From Cenococcum geophilum 1.58 (Eukaryota; Ascomycota; Dothideomycetes; Gloniales; Gloniaceae), in assembly GCA_001692895.1 (NCBI GenBank), contig KV748225.1:744001-808000 (forward strand): 64,000 nt of DNA. The letters run 5' to 3'. Position numbers and translations under genes: made by a program. Below the pieces are notes generated by a model, which did not search any database, had not been told where the DNA came from, and saw nothing but the letters and a program-made list of their open reading frames with translations. How positions within the stretch are numbered: position 1 is the stretch's first letter; every line of letters starts with the position of its first letter. This document shows positions 21,075 through 34,200 of this stretch, piece by piece.

Positions 21075-24000
21075 TAAACTCGAGCTTCTATAAGATAGGG
21101 CTGTAGTAGTTCTAGGTAGAGTTTATAAAAGTCTTTTACGGCTTATATAAGTCCTATAGAGTTAACGGGTTCCCATAAGGACTTAATAAAGCCTCTCCAT
21201 TTCGTAAGATATATATATTAGCGTTTCCGTTTATCATACTTAATATCGTTAATTCTTTTAATAAAGTACTTGTTCTTACTATCTACTTTAACTAGTAGAG
21301 GAGGGTCTTATATTTATCTAGGCAGGGCATTTAATATAGGGGTAGTAGGGTGGAGGACTAACGTATAGAATATAGGGTGGATTTTAACCGTATTAGGGAG
21401 CTTTAGTTAGTAGGTATAAGAAGAGATAACCTTTTTAACCTTATAAGGGCCAGCGTTCTTTTAATTAAGTTTCTTAGTAGGTTATTTTATATTTAGATTT
21501 CTTATATCTAGCCAAACAAAATTACTAATTTAGTAGGCTGATACTAGGGTTTGTTTCTTATTCGCTACGGCTTTATAGATAGATTAAGCCTATATTATCT
21601 TATTAGTAAGGAACTGTTATAGTTCCTCTATCTTCTCTACGAATTTATTTGCTTCTGCGACTTATAAGGCGTAATAAGTGGGGTAAGGAATATTACTAAA
21701 GGGTTTAAAACCCATTTATAGGTACTAGCCGTAATTGGCTAGAATCGGGGAGACTTTTATAGTTTCTGAGATAGAATTATTTATAGTAAACTTAGTAAAT
21801 ATAAGTTAGTTAATCTAGTTATCCTGTAAATATAACGTATATATCCGAATATACTATTCTATTATAGTATTTGCGCGTTTTATTTAACTATCCGTTTCTA
21901 GGTAATACGTGGTAGATAATAATGCTTTAATATAGAGTTAAGTAGTTAGTTCTTTTTAGAATGCTAAGATAAACTAGCTACCTTTATCGGAGATAATTGT
22001 TTTAGGGAGTCCGTAGAGTTTCCATATATAATCTAGGAATAGTTAGGCAATAGTAGGCGTTAATATATTAGGGTAGGCAATTAAGTATCTTATTTTAGAT
22101 AGTCGGTTTATAACTACTATAATGTTTATATAGCCTTTACTTTTAGGAAGGTCAACAATAAAGTTAATTAAGATATCCTTTTATCTTTAGTCCGGAATAG
22201 GTAGTGGCTTTAAAAGACCATTATATGTTTTATGCGAGGCTTTAGCTTATTAGTAGGTATAGCAGTTAGAGATATACCTTCGTGTTATATTATATATATT
22301 TAGCTAATAATACTCCCGTTAGAGTAGTTTTAGGGTCTTTTCTTAGCCTAGGTAGCCGGCGATAGGTAGATTATATACGTATTTAAGGAGTTTAAGCTTA
22401 AGCTTATCGTAATTAGGGATAACTAGACGGTTTTAGTAATATAAGCGGTTTCCATAGGCTTTATATTTACTTAGAAAAATCTTTTTAGAGCATCTAATGC
22501 CATCTTATATTAGCTTAAGCGTCTCTTAGATAAACTCGTTATTTAGATATTTACTAACTATAATCTGTTTAATTAATCAATTAGTTATTTTAAGGACGTA
22601 TACCATAAGATCTTTAGTAGGAGGGTTAAATAGTTTAGGGCGGAGTAGGGTTTAATTTTAGTAAAAGCACGCTTCTTCTAGGGCTAGCGCGTCTTATAAG
22701 TATTGGGTTAAGGTATTAGGCTTCTAACCTTAGACGCCTAAGTAGTATATAATTAAAAATTAGAAATAAAATAGATATTCTAACTAGCGGGCCTAATAAT
22801 AACTTAGCTGTTTTATGGTTGTAAAGTACTATAGGTTCTTATAGTCGCTAAAGACCTTAATTAGAAATCTAGCGCCTTCTAGTTTAGGTCACTATTATTT
22901 AAAATATCTAATAATAGCTAATAATTCCTTATTATAGATTTTGTAGTTACATTTAGCTAGGCTTAGTTATTTTAAGAAGTATGCTATAGGGTATAATACT
23001 CTATCTTCGTTATATTAAGACAGGATGCCTCTAGTGACGTAGTTAGATAAGTCGGCTTTTATAACACTTATTTAGTTCAGGTTAAAGTGTTAAAGTACGG
23101 GCGTAGTAGTAAACATGACCTTTAGATAGGTAAAGGCCTTCTTATATTCCTTATTAAAGACAAAGACTTTATTCTTTTAGGTTAAAGCTATAAGGGGTAA
23201 AACTAGGGCGGAGAAGTTATTAATAAACTGTTAATAGAAATTAGTAAATCCTATAAAGGCTCTTATATCCTTAACGTTCTTAAATTCTTACTAGTTTATA
23301 ATTACTTTAACTTTCTTTAGGTCTATTTATATACCGTTTATAAAAATAAGGAGTCTAAGGTATAGAACTTCCGTTATATAAAACTCGTATTTATTTATAT
23401 CCAATTATAAACCAGCTCTGTATAGGGCTTATAAAATAAGGTTAATATATTTTCGATATTAAGTTAGGTTATTACTGTATATTAGGATGTTGTTAATATA
23501 AGCAGTACAGAAGATGTCCAGGTAGGGGCGTAGGGTATTATTTATATAATATTAGAACGAGCTCGGAGCGTTTATAAGGCCGAAGGGTGTTACTAAGTAC
23601 TTAAATAGTTTATATTGGGTACAAAATACAGTAAGCTATTCGTCCCCTTTTATAATGCGAAGACGGTTAAATGCAGAGATAATATTAAGCTTTATGTAAT
23701 AGTAAGCCTTACTTAGTTAGTTTAGCGTCTCTTATATTAACGGGATTAGATATTAGTTCTTAACGGTAATAGTATTAAAAGCTTAGTAGTCTATACAGAA
23801 GCGCAGACCGCCGCTAGGTTTCTTAATAAAGATCACTAGTATAGCTATAGGCGACGAGCTTACTCTAATAAATCCTTTACTTAGGTTCTCGTCTAAATAC
23901 TTTTATAGTACTTAGAGTTTATTTTAGGACATTCTGTATAAGGGTTTAAATTTAGGCTGCTTTCCTTCTTCGAGTATAATCTTATAGTCGTATAGTCGGT

Positions 24001-25496
24001 GCTCTAGTAGCTTATTAGCTTTCTTTTATAAGAATGCATCTAGGCGATAATAATACTCTATTAGTACCTTTGTAGCAGGGTTAGTATACTTCTTTAGTGC
24101 TAAGGCCTTCTTAATATCGGCTATCGTAACAGCGAAGATTATATGCTCGGGTTTTTTAGTAAGTTACGCTAGCGGGGTAGCTCTAATTATACGGATATCT
24201 AGGGTGCCGAGCTTGCTTAGATTGTCTATAGTTTCTTATTTAGGTTTAGGTTTAATATTAGGTATAGAGTTAGTGCTAGATTTGGGTTTAGGTTCTTTAA
24301 AAATCCTTTTTATAGTAGAATACTAGTTCTTTTAATATTTTTATATATGGAGCTTAAGCTTCTGCTTAGCTTAGAGTAGTATAGTGCTTAGTAATAACTT
24401 ATAGAATTTAGTGAAGTTTTCGGATCCTTAGTAGATATCGGTGGAATTCTTAGGTTGGTAAAATTTAGTAGAATTCCTAAGTTAGCAGAATCTGGTAGAT
24501 TCCTTAGGTATAGAGTAGATAGTTATAAAAATTTTAGACTGGTGGATCCTAGTGGATTTTTTAGATTTTAGTTTTAGGTCTAAGTAGCGAGTTATAAGGT
24601 ACTTCTGCTTATAACGGGAGGCGGTAAATAGAAGCTTAAGGTTGTCCTAATTAATAGTTACCTTATATAGCTTTATTTAGGGTTGTTTAAGGATTACTAA
24701 GTAACTTAGGGTAATAACAAAAAGTTTAATTAATTCTTTATAGTTTAGGTATTGGAGTCTTAGGAATACTATATAGGTAATACAGCCTAAGATAGTGCGT
24801 TTACTATTAAATCTAAATATATTAATATGCTAGTTAAGAGGGGTTAGGGTAAAACCATTATCTTATATAAAGATCTTGTTAATAAATCTTATACCGCTAG
24901 CTCCTATATTAATTAGGATTTAAGTATTAGCCTATTAACTATTCTACCGAAGACGGCAATTAATAGTTATGCTATAGTCCTAAGAGTTAGAGTTTATAAC
25001 GTTAAATATGTTTAACGAGATCTTATAGTAAAGCCGTCCTAGAGAGTAACTTAGCTCTAGGACCTTCCTTTTAAAGGTAATTAGAGTAGGGTTCTTATAG
25101 GGCGTTAGTTATAGCTTCGTTCTTATAAATAGTGCTTACTAGATATAGGGCTAGAACTAAATAGAGATTAGGGATAGTAACTAAAAGATTAATACGGTAA
25201 ACGGCTGCTGGTATTAGCCGTTTATAAATTATATTTAGGTATAGGGACAGAGTAGTAGTTAAAGAGGTAAGAGCTACTTCTATATTTAAAGCAAAGGCCT
25301 AGCTTAATGCGTTATTCTTATTTAAAGGACCCTAGTAGGGCGTACCCTAGGGTTCTAGTGTTAATATCTATAGCGTTAGGGTGCTTAGGCTGAGATAATA
25401 ACTTAGTAAATATTTATAGGGTTGTTATATTATATTAAGGAGCGGGCTTCGGTGTTAGGCGTAGTATATTATTATATTATTTATTAATAACGTTTG
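21075..25496 (-). pseudogene. Gypsy-2 pol remnant (protease to C-terminus)
   Basis: Minus-strand frame read from right to left: protease with ILINIGASG (24889-24925; DTG altered to NIG), then pre-RT PLYRMS and [11 protein letters not shown] near 23930, RT with [13 protein letters not shown] near 23800 and YINN in place of YxDD at 23486-23506, GFTNFY near 23230, RNase H, integrase with a zinc domain near 22280-22330 and a core near 22050-22220, then a C-terminal region that may be chromodomain-like near 21150-21350. Stops are TAG/TAA of RIP type. The retained order defines Ty3/Gypsy. Confidence 0.9.
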
Positions 25497-25671
25497 TGTT
25501 AGTATCACCAGGGATACCTATTGCAATAGGCCGGAATCGTAGTTAAACAGTCTTTGCTGGTTGATACGATGATAGTTAATTTTTTTTAATCGAAGCTGTG
25601 CGAGGGAAAGGGGCCTAAGGCCCCTTCGCTTCGCTTATCATGGCCTAGTACCATACATAAATATTCCAACA
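25497..25671 (-). repeat. Copia-2 3' LTR (left), 175 bp
   Basis: Runs from tgttagtatcaccaggg to attccaaca. It contains the hairpin aaggggcctaaggcccctt (25608-25626) followed by two cttcg units. The 158 bases after it (25672-25829) are 3' untranslated sequence with attgcc/actgcc words. Confidence 0.93.
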
Positions 25672-27104
25672 CAGGCAGTTCTTTCTTTTGTGGCCTAAAA
25701 CCAGAATATATACAAATTATACTAGATAGTACTGGGCAGTATCAGGCAGATTGCTATAGACTGCCGCATATTGCCGTATATTGCCTAGGACTAGGTAGGC
25801 TTTCCTCCTCTCTTTACCTATTCTTCTATTTATACCTTAAGGTAGTTAGTATCTAAGAACTTTTCTAATGCCTTATTAGGGTTAGACTTAGTTATAGCAT
25901 CTACTAGGTTATCTTAGCCGTTAATCTAGCGGATCTCTAGTAGTTCTCTTTACTCGTACAATTAGCAAAGGGCTATAATATCAATTATTAGACGCTTCTT
26001 TTTAGTGGTTCTAAGCTTAATAAGGCATTCCTAGAGTAAGTAAAAGTCGGTACAGACAATGGTTGGAATTTAGAAAAGACTAAGTTAATCTATAATTATC
26101 TTAAGAGTAGTATTAATAACAATCGCTATATCCACTCCTCCTACTATACTATAAATCTCTAATACTAGGACGCTCCTAGTTACTCGCTTACTCTTAGTTA
26201 AGCTATAATAGATTAAGTTTCCCTTAATCTGGAATTCCTCCTCTATTGTCTTAGTTTTATTTATAATAATAAATTTATATCCAATCTAGGAACTAAAATC
26301 TTTATTATTTATAAATAATCCATTAATAAAGACAAAGAGCTTTGCTGCAGATAAGTTAAGGGCAATATAGTTAATACCTTAATCTATATGCTTCATCTAC
26401 CATATAAGTCTCTTATTTAAAGCGGTAATATTAGCTTCGGTTGGATTCTGGTGTTAGGCAGCGACTAAGAGGTTAAATGCGGCCTCTAGTTAACAAATAG
26501 TTGCAATATAAGCTCCACAAGCCTATTGCTCTCTATAGTCATTTTAAAAGTTAGAAGACTTAGCATTTATAGGCTTAAGCTTCTTTACCTATTCCTTTTA
26601 ACACAACTAGATGGTATCCTTATATTATATTAGTATATATCTATTAAAGATTAATAGGGTTTCCGGTGCTAGGGCTTTCTTAAGCTTTATAAGGAATTTA
26701 GCTTTACTAAGCTTATTATCCTCTAAAACCGAGAATTCTTCTAATGCTAAAATAAGTGTGTTATTAGTTTACATTCCTATAAGACCAAATACCTCCTTAG
26801 TTGTAATAATATCGGCAAAATATGGTACCCTACTAATGGCCTTAATGGTTGGTGGTTGACGCAATTGGCGCGCAGTTGAGGGCATTTGGCAACTCGACCG
26901 ACTAGCCTATATCGTGTTTTTTTGACACGCAACCTGCGCGAAACCTGCCAGCAATCTACGCATTTGGCAACTACAATTATATTTACCTCTTTTATACTAA
27001 TAGCATATTTTAAATAAATAAAAGCTACTTTAAGGCTATTTATAAGGCTAGCAAAATAAATATTATTTTAGATAATTTAATATAATATAGCAATGGTTCT
27101 CTTC

Positions 27105-27515
27105 TACCTATCTACCTATTAACTTACCTACCTACCTATCTACCTACCTACCTACATCGCCTACCTGTCTATATTGCCTACCTATCTGCATTGCCTACCT
27201 ATCTACATTACCTACCTGTCTACATCGCCTACCTGTCTATATCGCCTACCTATCTACATCGCCTACCTGTTTACATTGCCTACCTATCTATATCGCCTAC
27301 CTATCTGCATTACCTACCTGTCTGCATCGCCTACCTATCTGCATTACCTACCTATTTGCATCTGCCTACCTATCTATATCTGCCTACCCGTCAGCATTTA
27401 CTTACCTGTCTGCATCTGCTTGCCTATCTGCATCTGATTACCAGTCTGCATCTGCCTACCTATCAGCATCTGCCTACCCGTTAGCATCTCCCTGTTTGTG
27501 CCTACCTGTCTGTGC
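27105..27515 (-). repeat. S3 17-18-bp minisatellite
   Basis: Reverse-oriented copies of the gtaggcaatgcagatag unit (seen here as ctacctatctgcattgc). The two overlapping ORFs on + rich in Tyr, Leu, Pro and Thr are repeat artefacts. Confidence 0.93.
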
Positions 27516-27564
27516 TGCCTTGATTCGATCGATTGATTGAATCGTTTATAGTGTTCGCTGGCTA

Positions 27565-27830
27565 GTCATTGTCGTCTGGCTCTGGCGACGGTCGTCTGGT
27601 TCTGGCGACGGTCGTCTAGTTCTGGTAACGGTCGTCTGGTTCTGGCGACGGTCGTCTAGCTCTGGCGACGGTTGTCTGGCGACGGTCGTGTGGTTCTGGT
27701 AACGGTTGTCTGGCGACGGCGACGGTCGTCTGGTTCTGGTAACGGTGTTCTAGTTCTGGCGACGGCGACGGTCGTCTGGTTCTGGTAACGGTTGTCTAGT
27801 TCTGGTGACGGTCCTCTGCTGGCTGCCGTT
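27565..27830 (-). repeat. S3 20-bp minisatellite
   Basis: Reverse-oriented gaccgtcgccagaaccagac units (ggttctggcgacggtcgtct), with a few shortened copies. Confidence 0.93.
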
Positions 27831-27907
27831 CTAGTGCCTCCCTAGGTAGGGAGGATGTAAGGAAGGATGGATGGATAAAAAAAATAAGGTGGCTATATAG
27901 GAGAGGC

Positions 27908-28303
27908 TATCGGAAATATAGCGGGGACCNGATGCAGAGCTTCGTNTAGAGCCTCTGTACGCAGAGCTTCGCGNAGAGCCTCGTGNAGAGCTTNGTNCAG
28001 AGCCTCGTGCAGAGCCTCCGTACGCAGAGCTTCGCGNAGAGCCTCTGTANGTAGAGCTTNGGGCAGAGCCTCTGTACGCAGAGCTTCGTGCAGAGCCTCT
28101 GTACGCAGAGCTTCGTGTAGAGCCTCGTGTAGAGCCTTATGCAAAGCTTCGTGTAGAGCTTTGTGTAGAGCTTTGTGCAGAGCTTCGTGCAGAGCTTCGT
28201 GCAGAGCTTCGTGTAGAGCTTCGTGCAGAGCTTCGTGCAGAGCCTTTATACGCAAAGCTTTATGTAGAGCTTTGTGTAGAGCCTTGTGTAGAGCCTCTAA
28301 GTA
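27908..28303 (-). repeat. S3 hairpin motif and 12-bp minisatellite
   Basis: Reverse-oriented hairpin (at about 27908-27932) and gcagagcttcgt units. About twenty N calls lie between 27930 and 28070, so the number and identity of units here are uncertain. Confidence 0.88.
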
Positions 28304-28509
28304 ATAAAACTGTGTAAAAATTTATTTGCGTAATTAGCATATAACTTTACCTTAATTGCATGTCAAGGAATATACAGTTAGCTTTTAAAGTTGTTAAGTA
28401 GGTTAACTGCGTATTATTTAACTTTTAAATATATTAAGTAGGTTATATCGGGAAAATATTCGTAGGATGAGATTTAAGTAGACTTTGTGTGGCGCGTTTC
28501 GCGTAATTG

Positions 28510-28835
28510 ATATGCAATTTAACCAACTTGACACGCAATTGACTAACTTAATACGCAATTGACCAACTTGATATGCAATTTAACTAACTTAATACGCAAT
28601 TGACCAACTTGACATGTAATTTAACTAACTTAATACGCAATTGACCAACTTGATATGTAATTTAACTAACTTAATACGCAATTAACTAACTTGACAACTT
28701 TAAAAGCTAACTGCATATTCCTTGACACGCAGTTAACCTATTTAACAACTTTAAAAGCTAACTGCATATTCCTTGACACGCAGTTAACCTATTTAACAAC
28801 TTTAAAAGCTAACTGTATATTCCTTGATATGCAAT
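28510..28835 (+). repeat. S4 5' array
   Basis: Tandem atgcaatttaaccaacttga-type units, then three longer units containing aactttaaaagctaactg and ccttgacacgcagttaacc. Confidence 0.9.
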
Positions 28836-28895
28836 TAAGGTAAAGCTATATGCCAATTACGCAATCTTATATAATCTTATATAGTTTTATTACTT

Positions 28896-29636
28896 AGAGG
28901 CTCTGCATAAGGCTCTGCACAAGGCTCTACACGAAGCTCTATACGAAGCTCTATACGAAGCTCTACACGAGGCTCTGCACAAGGCTCTACACGAAGCTCT
29001 ATACGAAGCTCTACACAAGGCTCTGTACAAGGCTCTACACGAAGCTCTATACGAAGCTCTACACGAAGCTCTACACGAAGCTCTACACGAAGCTCTACAC
29101 GAAGCTCTATACGAAGCTCTACGTACAGAGGCTCTGCACGAGGCTCTGCGCGAAGCTCTGCGTACGGAGGCTCTGCACGAAGCTCTATGTAGAGGCTCTG
29201 CACGAAGCTCTGCGCGAGGCTCTGCGTACGGAGGCTCTGCACGAAGCTCTACGTAGAGGCTCTGCACGAGGCTCTGCGTGAGGCTCTGCGTACGGAGGCT
29301 TTGCATGAAGCTCTGCACGAAGCTCTGCACGAAGCTCTGCACGAAGCTCTGCACGAAGCTCTACGTACAGAGGCTCTGCATGAGGCTCTGCGCGAAGCTC
29401 TGCGTATGGAGGCTCTGCACGAAGCTCTGTACGAGGCTCTGTACGAGGCTCTGCGCGAAGCTCTGCGTACGGAGGCTCTACACGAAGCTCTGCACGAGGC
29501 TCTGCGCGAAGCTCTGCATACGGAGGCTCTACACGAAGCTCTACACGAAGCTCTATACGAAGCTCTACGTATAGAGGCTCTGCATAAGGCTCTGCGCGAA
29601 GCTCTACGTACAGAGGCTCTACACGAAGCTCTGCAT
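28896..29636 (+). repeat. S4 12-bp minisatellite
   Basis: About 60 units of gctctgcacgaa, with periodic gctctgcgtacggag variants. The longest 12-bp array in the window. The hairpin motif atcgggtccccgcta follows at 29636-29662. Confidence 0.95.
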
Positions 29637-29761
29637 CGGGTCCCCGCTATATTCCCGATAGCATCTACACGTGTCTCTGCCTATATAGCCGCCTTATTTT
29701 TTACCCTTTCTTCCCTCCTTACATCCTCCCTACCTAGGGAGGCACTAGAACGGCAGCCAGT

Positions 29762-30290
29762 AGAGGACCGTTGCTAGAACTAGATGACTATTGCTAGAAC
29801 TAGACGACCGTCGCCAGAACCAGACGACCGTTACCAGAACCAGACGACCGTCGCCGTCGCTAGACGACCGTCGCCAGAACCAGACAATCGTCGTCAGAGC
29901 CAGACGACTATCGCCAGAGCTAGACAACTGTCGCTAGAACCAGACGACCGTCGCTAGAACTAGACGACCGTTACCAGAACCAGACGACCGTCGCCAGAGC
30001 CAGACGACCGTCTCCAGAGTCAGACGACTGTCGCCAAAACCAGACGACCGTCAGAGCTAGACGACCGTCGCCAGAACTAGACGACCGTCGCCAGAACTAG
30101 ACGACCGTCGCTAGAACTAGACGACCGTCGCCAGAACCAGACGACCGTCGCTAGAATTAGACGACCGTCGCCAGAACCAGACGACCGTTACTAGAGCCAG
30201 ACGACCGTTACTAGAGCCAGACGACCGTTACTAGAACTAGACGACCGTCGCTAGAACCAAACGACCGTCGCCAGAACTAGACGACAACGA
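29762..30290 (+). repeat. S4 20-bp minisatellite
   Basis: About 26 units of gaccgtcgccagaaccagac and variants, ending gacgacaacgactagccagc, as in the other short S elements. Confidence 0.95.
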
Positions 30291-30334
30291 CTAGCCAGCG
30301 AACACTATAAACGATTCGATTAATTGATTGAATC

Positions 30335-30690
30335 AAGGTAGCACAGACAGGTAGGTATAAATAGGGAGATGCTGACGGGTAGGCAGATGTAGACAGGTAG
30401 GTAGATATAGATAGGTAAGCAGATGTAGATAGGCAAGCAGATGCAGACAGGTAGGCAGATGCTGACGGGTAGGCAGATATAGATAGGTAGGCAGATACAA
30501 ACAGGTAGGCGATGTAGATAGGTAGGCGATGCAGATAGGTAGGCAATGTAGATAGGTAGGCAATGCAGGCAGGTAGGTAATGTAGATAGGTAGGTAATGC
30601 AGACAGGTAGGCAATGCAGATAGGTAGGTAATGTAGATAGGTAGGCGATGCAGGCAGGTAGGTAGATAGGTAGGTAGGTAAGTTAATAGG
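30335..30690 (+). repeat. S4 17-18-bp minisatellite
   Basis: About 20 units of gtaggcaatgcagatag and gtaggcagatgtagacag. Overlapping reverse ORFs are artefacts. Confidence 0.93.
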
Positions 30691-31022
30691 TAGATAGGTA
30701 GAAGAGAACCATCGCTATATTATATTAAATTATCTAAAATAATATTATTTATTTTGCTAGCCTTATAAATAGCTTTAAAATAGCTTTTATTTATTTAAAA
30801 TATGCTATTAGTATANAANAGGTAAATATAATTATGGTTGCNAAATGCGNAGATTNCTGGCAGGTTGCGCGNAGGTTGCGCGTAGGCTGCGCGCAGGCTG
30901 CGTGTTAAAAAAACACGATATAGGCTAGTCGGTCGAGTTGCCAAATGACCTCAACTGCGCGCTAATTGCGTTAACCACCAACCATTGAGGCCATTGAAAG
31001 GGTACCATATTTTGCCGATGTA

Positions 31023-31285
31023 ACTGCGTGTTAAGTTAGTTAAATTATATGTTAAGTAGGTCAACTGCGTGTTAAATTAGTTAAATTGTATATTAAGTAG
31101 GTCAACTACGTATTAAGTTAGTTAAATTGCATGTTAAGTAGGTTAACTGCGTGTTAAGTTAATTAAATTGCATATTAAGTAGGTTAACTGCGTGTTAAGT
31201 TAGTTAAATTGCGTGTTAAGTTAGTCAATTGCGTGTTAAGTTAGTTAATTGCGTATTAAGTTGGTTAAATTGCATGTTAATTACG
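31023..31285 (-). repeat. S3 5' array, part beyond S4
   Basis: Inverted tandem units gttaagttagttaaattgca and gttaagtaggtcaactgcgt; the array continues left of S4 at 28310-28443. The S3 5' end with gcgaaacgcg-type sequence follows, up to 31341. Confidence 0.9.
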
Positions 31286-34200
31286 TGAAACGCGAACACC
31301 AAAGTTAACTTGAATCTTATCCTGCGAATATTTTCCCGATAAAGGAAGTAAGGGTTGTAGGTGGATATAGTTATAGATAGCTTCTCCTTATAATGCTTAT
31401 AGTATATAGCCCACCAATAAGTTCCAGCTTTAGGAATCCTATACAATGGCTTTAGAACAACTATAATGGTATTTAGTGGATATATATAAATAATTTCCTT
31501 TAGAAGATTTGTAAAAATCAATCATTAAATAAAGGTTGTTAATTAGGTATAGGCTTAGGTAACATTACATAGCTATATCTAGATCTTCTTGTCTAAAAGT
31601 TAAAATAAAGATAGCGCTAGTGCCACAATAACTTATTAGCTTACTCTTTGGATAGTCGGGGATTGCGTAAAAATCACTTCCTTTCCATTGTCGTTATACG
31701 CTTGGATAACGAGTCTGGATTTTTTATATAGGGTATCCGTAGCTTTACCCTTAACTTTATAAACGATTCTTAAGTTAAAAATCCTAATACTAGCATGCTT
31801 AATAAGATCCCATTAAATAAAATTAAAGACTCCTTATCCAGTTAAGCTATCAACTTCCTATTTTGTTAAAGCTTTAAATAGTGCTCTAGGAGTAGTAATT
31901 TTACCCTCTTTCTGTAGCTTTAACGCAAGTACTATATTAGCTTACTCCTTGCTCGTTATAAAAGCCATTAGGGTTATTTAGGTATCAATCTCCTCAATAG
32001 TAGTAAGGAAGGCTTAGTTGAAGTTATCTTTATTAGTAAAATAGTAGTGGGTGCTTTAACGGGTAACAATTTCTTTATTAGATACGTCTTTATTACGTAA
32101 TCCCTTTAGTTATCCTTAACTACGTTATATAATTGGTTCTAGGTCAACTAGTTTAGTTTCCTTATTTAGTTCTTTTTCCTTATCAGATCAGTTAACTTAG
32201 TCCTCCTATTCTAGAACATCTAGTATTTTCTCTTTTATATAATATGGTTTAACAACAGTTAATTAGAAGTTGGTTAGTCCATATAGCATATTAATTATAT
32301 ATATTTTGCCGTTAATTACTAACAGTTTATACGGTCCATTCTAACCATCCTTTTTACACCATATACGTACTTCTGAGAGAATTAGTAAACTCAGCGTAGA
32401 TATAGTATTTAGGCCGTTTCTTATAGCAAGCGCATCTTTAACCTGGCGCTCTGCTTAGAGACAATAAACTTCCTTAGTAGCTGCACGGATTGCTTTAGCT
32501 CTTTTAGTAACAGATAGCGATAGAGCATCCATTTTAGTCATTTGTGGATATACCCCAAAGACTAAAAGAGTGGGAATAATTCCATCTAGTCCAGCTGAAT
32601 TGTTAATGGCCTTTACAGCCATCTGCAAACTTATTTCTTTATTAACCTATTTATTTGCAAGCTTTTCTTAGATAATTTTATAAGCTTATTATAATAGAGT
32701 ATAATATCTCTTAACCTTTCCTATACTATTATAAGCTTCTATAGGAACTTCCTTAATCTCAATTATCATTAACTTAGCGTATTATCTAAATTCAGTTAAT
32801 AAGAAGTTCCTTCCTATGTCGTAAACTAAGTAATCCGGTGGTCCTTGGTAAGTGTTAATTTAGTATATTTACAGTATATCCCAAGCATTCTTTGCAGACA
32901 TATCCCTTAAAAACTTAGCAGCTTAGAATAATATTAAAGAATCCACTACTTATAGAACTGGCTTACTATTTAAGTATATAACATTAATAATAACTTTATA
33001 ATTAAATTCATAGTTATCCCTTAAGGTAAACTTAAATCTGCTAGGCGATTTCGTATACATCTGGTAATGGTGACAGTATTTTATAAGGTATTTAATAGCC
33101 TCAAAATTTACTTTATATCCAGCTTATTAAAGAACTTTAGTTAGTTATTAAACTAATAGATAACTAAAGCGTTTATACAATTAACGTAATTTAGCTTTAG
33201 TTAGGTAACTCTAGACAATACTATATTCTAGTTAGTAGAGCAACATCCATAAATAGCCCCATTTTCGTATAACTAGGACAATCTTATTACCTTAGATTAG
33301 AATATTTTAAAGATTATCTAGCTTAACACCCATTTTATCTATATCTTAGATACAAAATAAGAATAGTATATTTGCTAGGATAACGTAGAAGGTAATAATG
33401 CCTAGCGGGGTAGAAACTTAGATAGTGCCTTAGGACAATATAGTGCCTTTACTAAATCTAATCTTATAAGCTCCAGCTATAGTAGTGTCAAGTCAGACAC
33501 TAGTGTTAAGCTTTTGCAATGCCTGGAATTAAGGTTAGCCAGCAGTTAATACACCTATAGCTCCGCTATCTAGCATAATGCCCTAAAAGACCTCTAACAA
33601 ATATCGGTCCTTAAACGTAAATACTAAGGTCTCTAGCAACTATAGTGGTGGTACCTTAAAGATATTTTCGCTAGTAACCGCGTGCTAGGTAGACTGGTCG
33701 TTTAAGATAGCTACGGTTTAGGTACCATTAACTTCTCTAAACTCCGTGAAATACGTATTATATTCCTCCTTAATCTCTATACTTATCATTATATAGTCTA
33801 CTTCTCCTACGTTATTATTTAGAAGATCTTCTACTCCTTCCCATATAGTAAGGAAGCTATAATACTGGGCTAATATAACTTCCTGCTCTCCTGCATATTA
33901 GGCATATTATCGATACTTAGTGTATACTTATTATCTATCTTCTGCTGTATACTTACTTAACTAGCATCCAGGTTTATTATAGACGTAGCATCGCTTATAA
34001 CGGGGTAGGTAGTAGTTACAATATCCGCTATGGTAGTTTCCTCTACTTCGGTATCCTCTATATGGGCGTAATCCACGCCAGGAGCCTCTTTAGGGTCCTC
34101 TATACGTACAGTCGGTCCAATTCTAGTCATACTGCTTAGTATTACTTTAATTATCTTGCTTCTAAGGAATAGTCTGCATATAGTATTATCATATCTCTTA

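Larger units (their letters stand above)
28446..31020 (+). mobile_element. S4: TIR minisatellite element inserted in S3
   Basis: Element of 2575 bp inserted in the 5' array of S3, with TA on both sides (28444-28445 and 31021-31022). Removing it and one TA rebuilds the S3 array unit aagtaggttaactgcgtg. It has the short architecture: 5' end, 20-bp-type array (28510-28835), 12-bp array, hairpin, 20-bp array, 17-18-bp array and 3' domain (30690-31020). A copy inserted in its own family shows repeated activity. Confidence 0.92.
26810..31341 (-). mobile_element. S3: TIR minisatellite element, split by S4
   Basis: Inverted S element in the Copia-2 RT. The left end TATCGGCAAAATATGG is the family 3' end; the right end gaatattttcccgata is the family 5' end. 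Excluding S4 it is about 1955 bp. It carries the short architecture: no GGTA tract. The flanking dinucleotide is AA on both sides (26808-26809 and 31342-31343); the homologous empty site in Copia-4 (gttataataaggaag, near 52224) supports AA rather than TA. Confidence 0.88.

Noticed and set aside
26611-26859. 82-aa ORF on + in Copia-2
   Set aside because: Antisense to the RT/RNase H remnant and running into the S3 end; a shadow frame.
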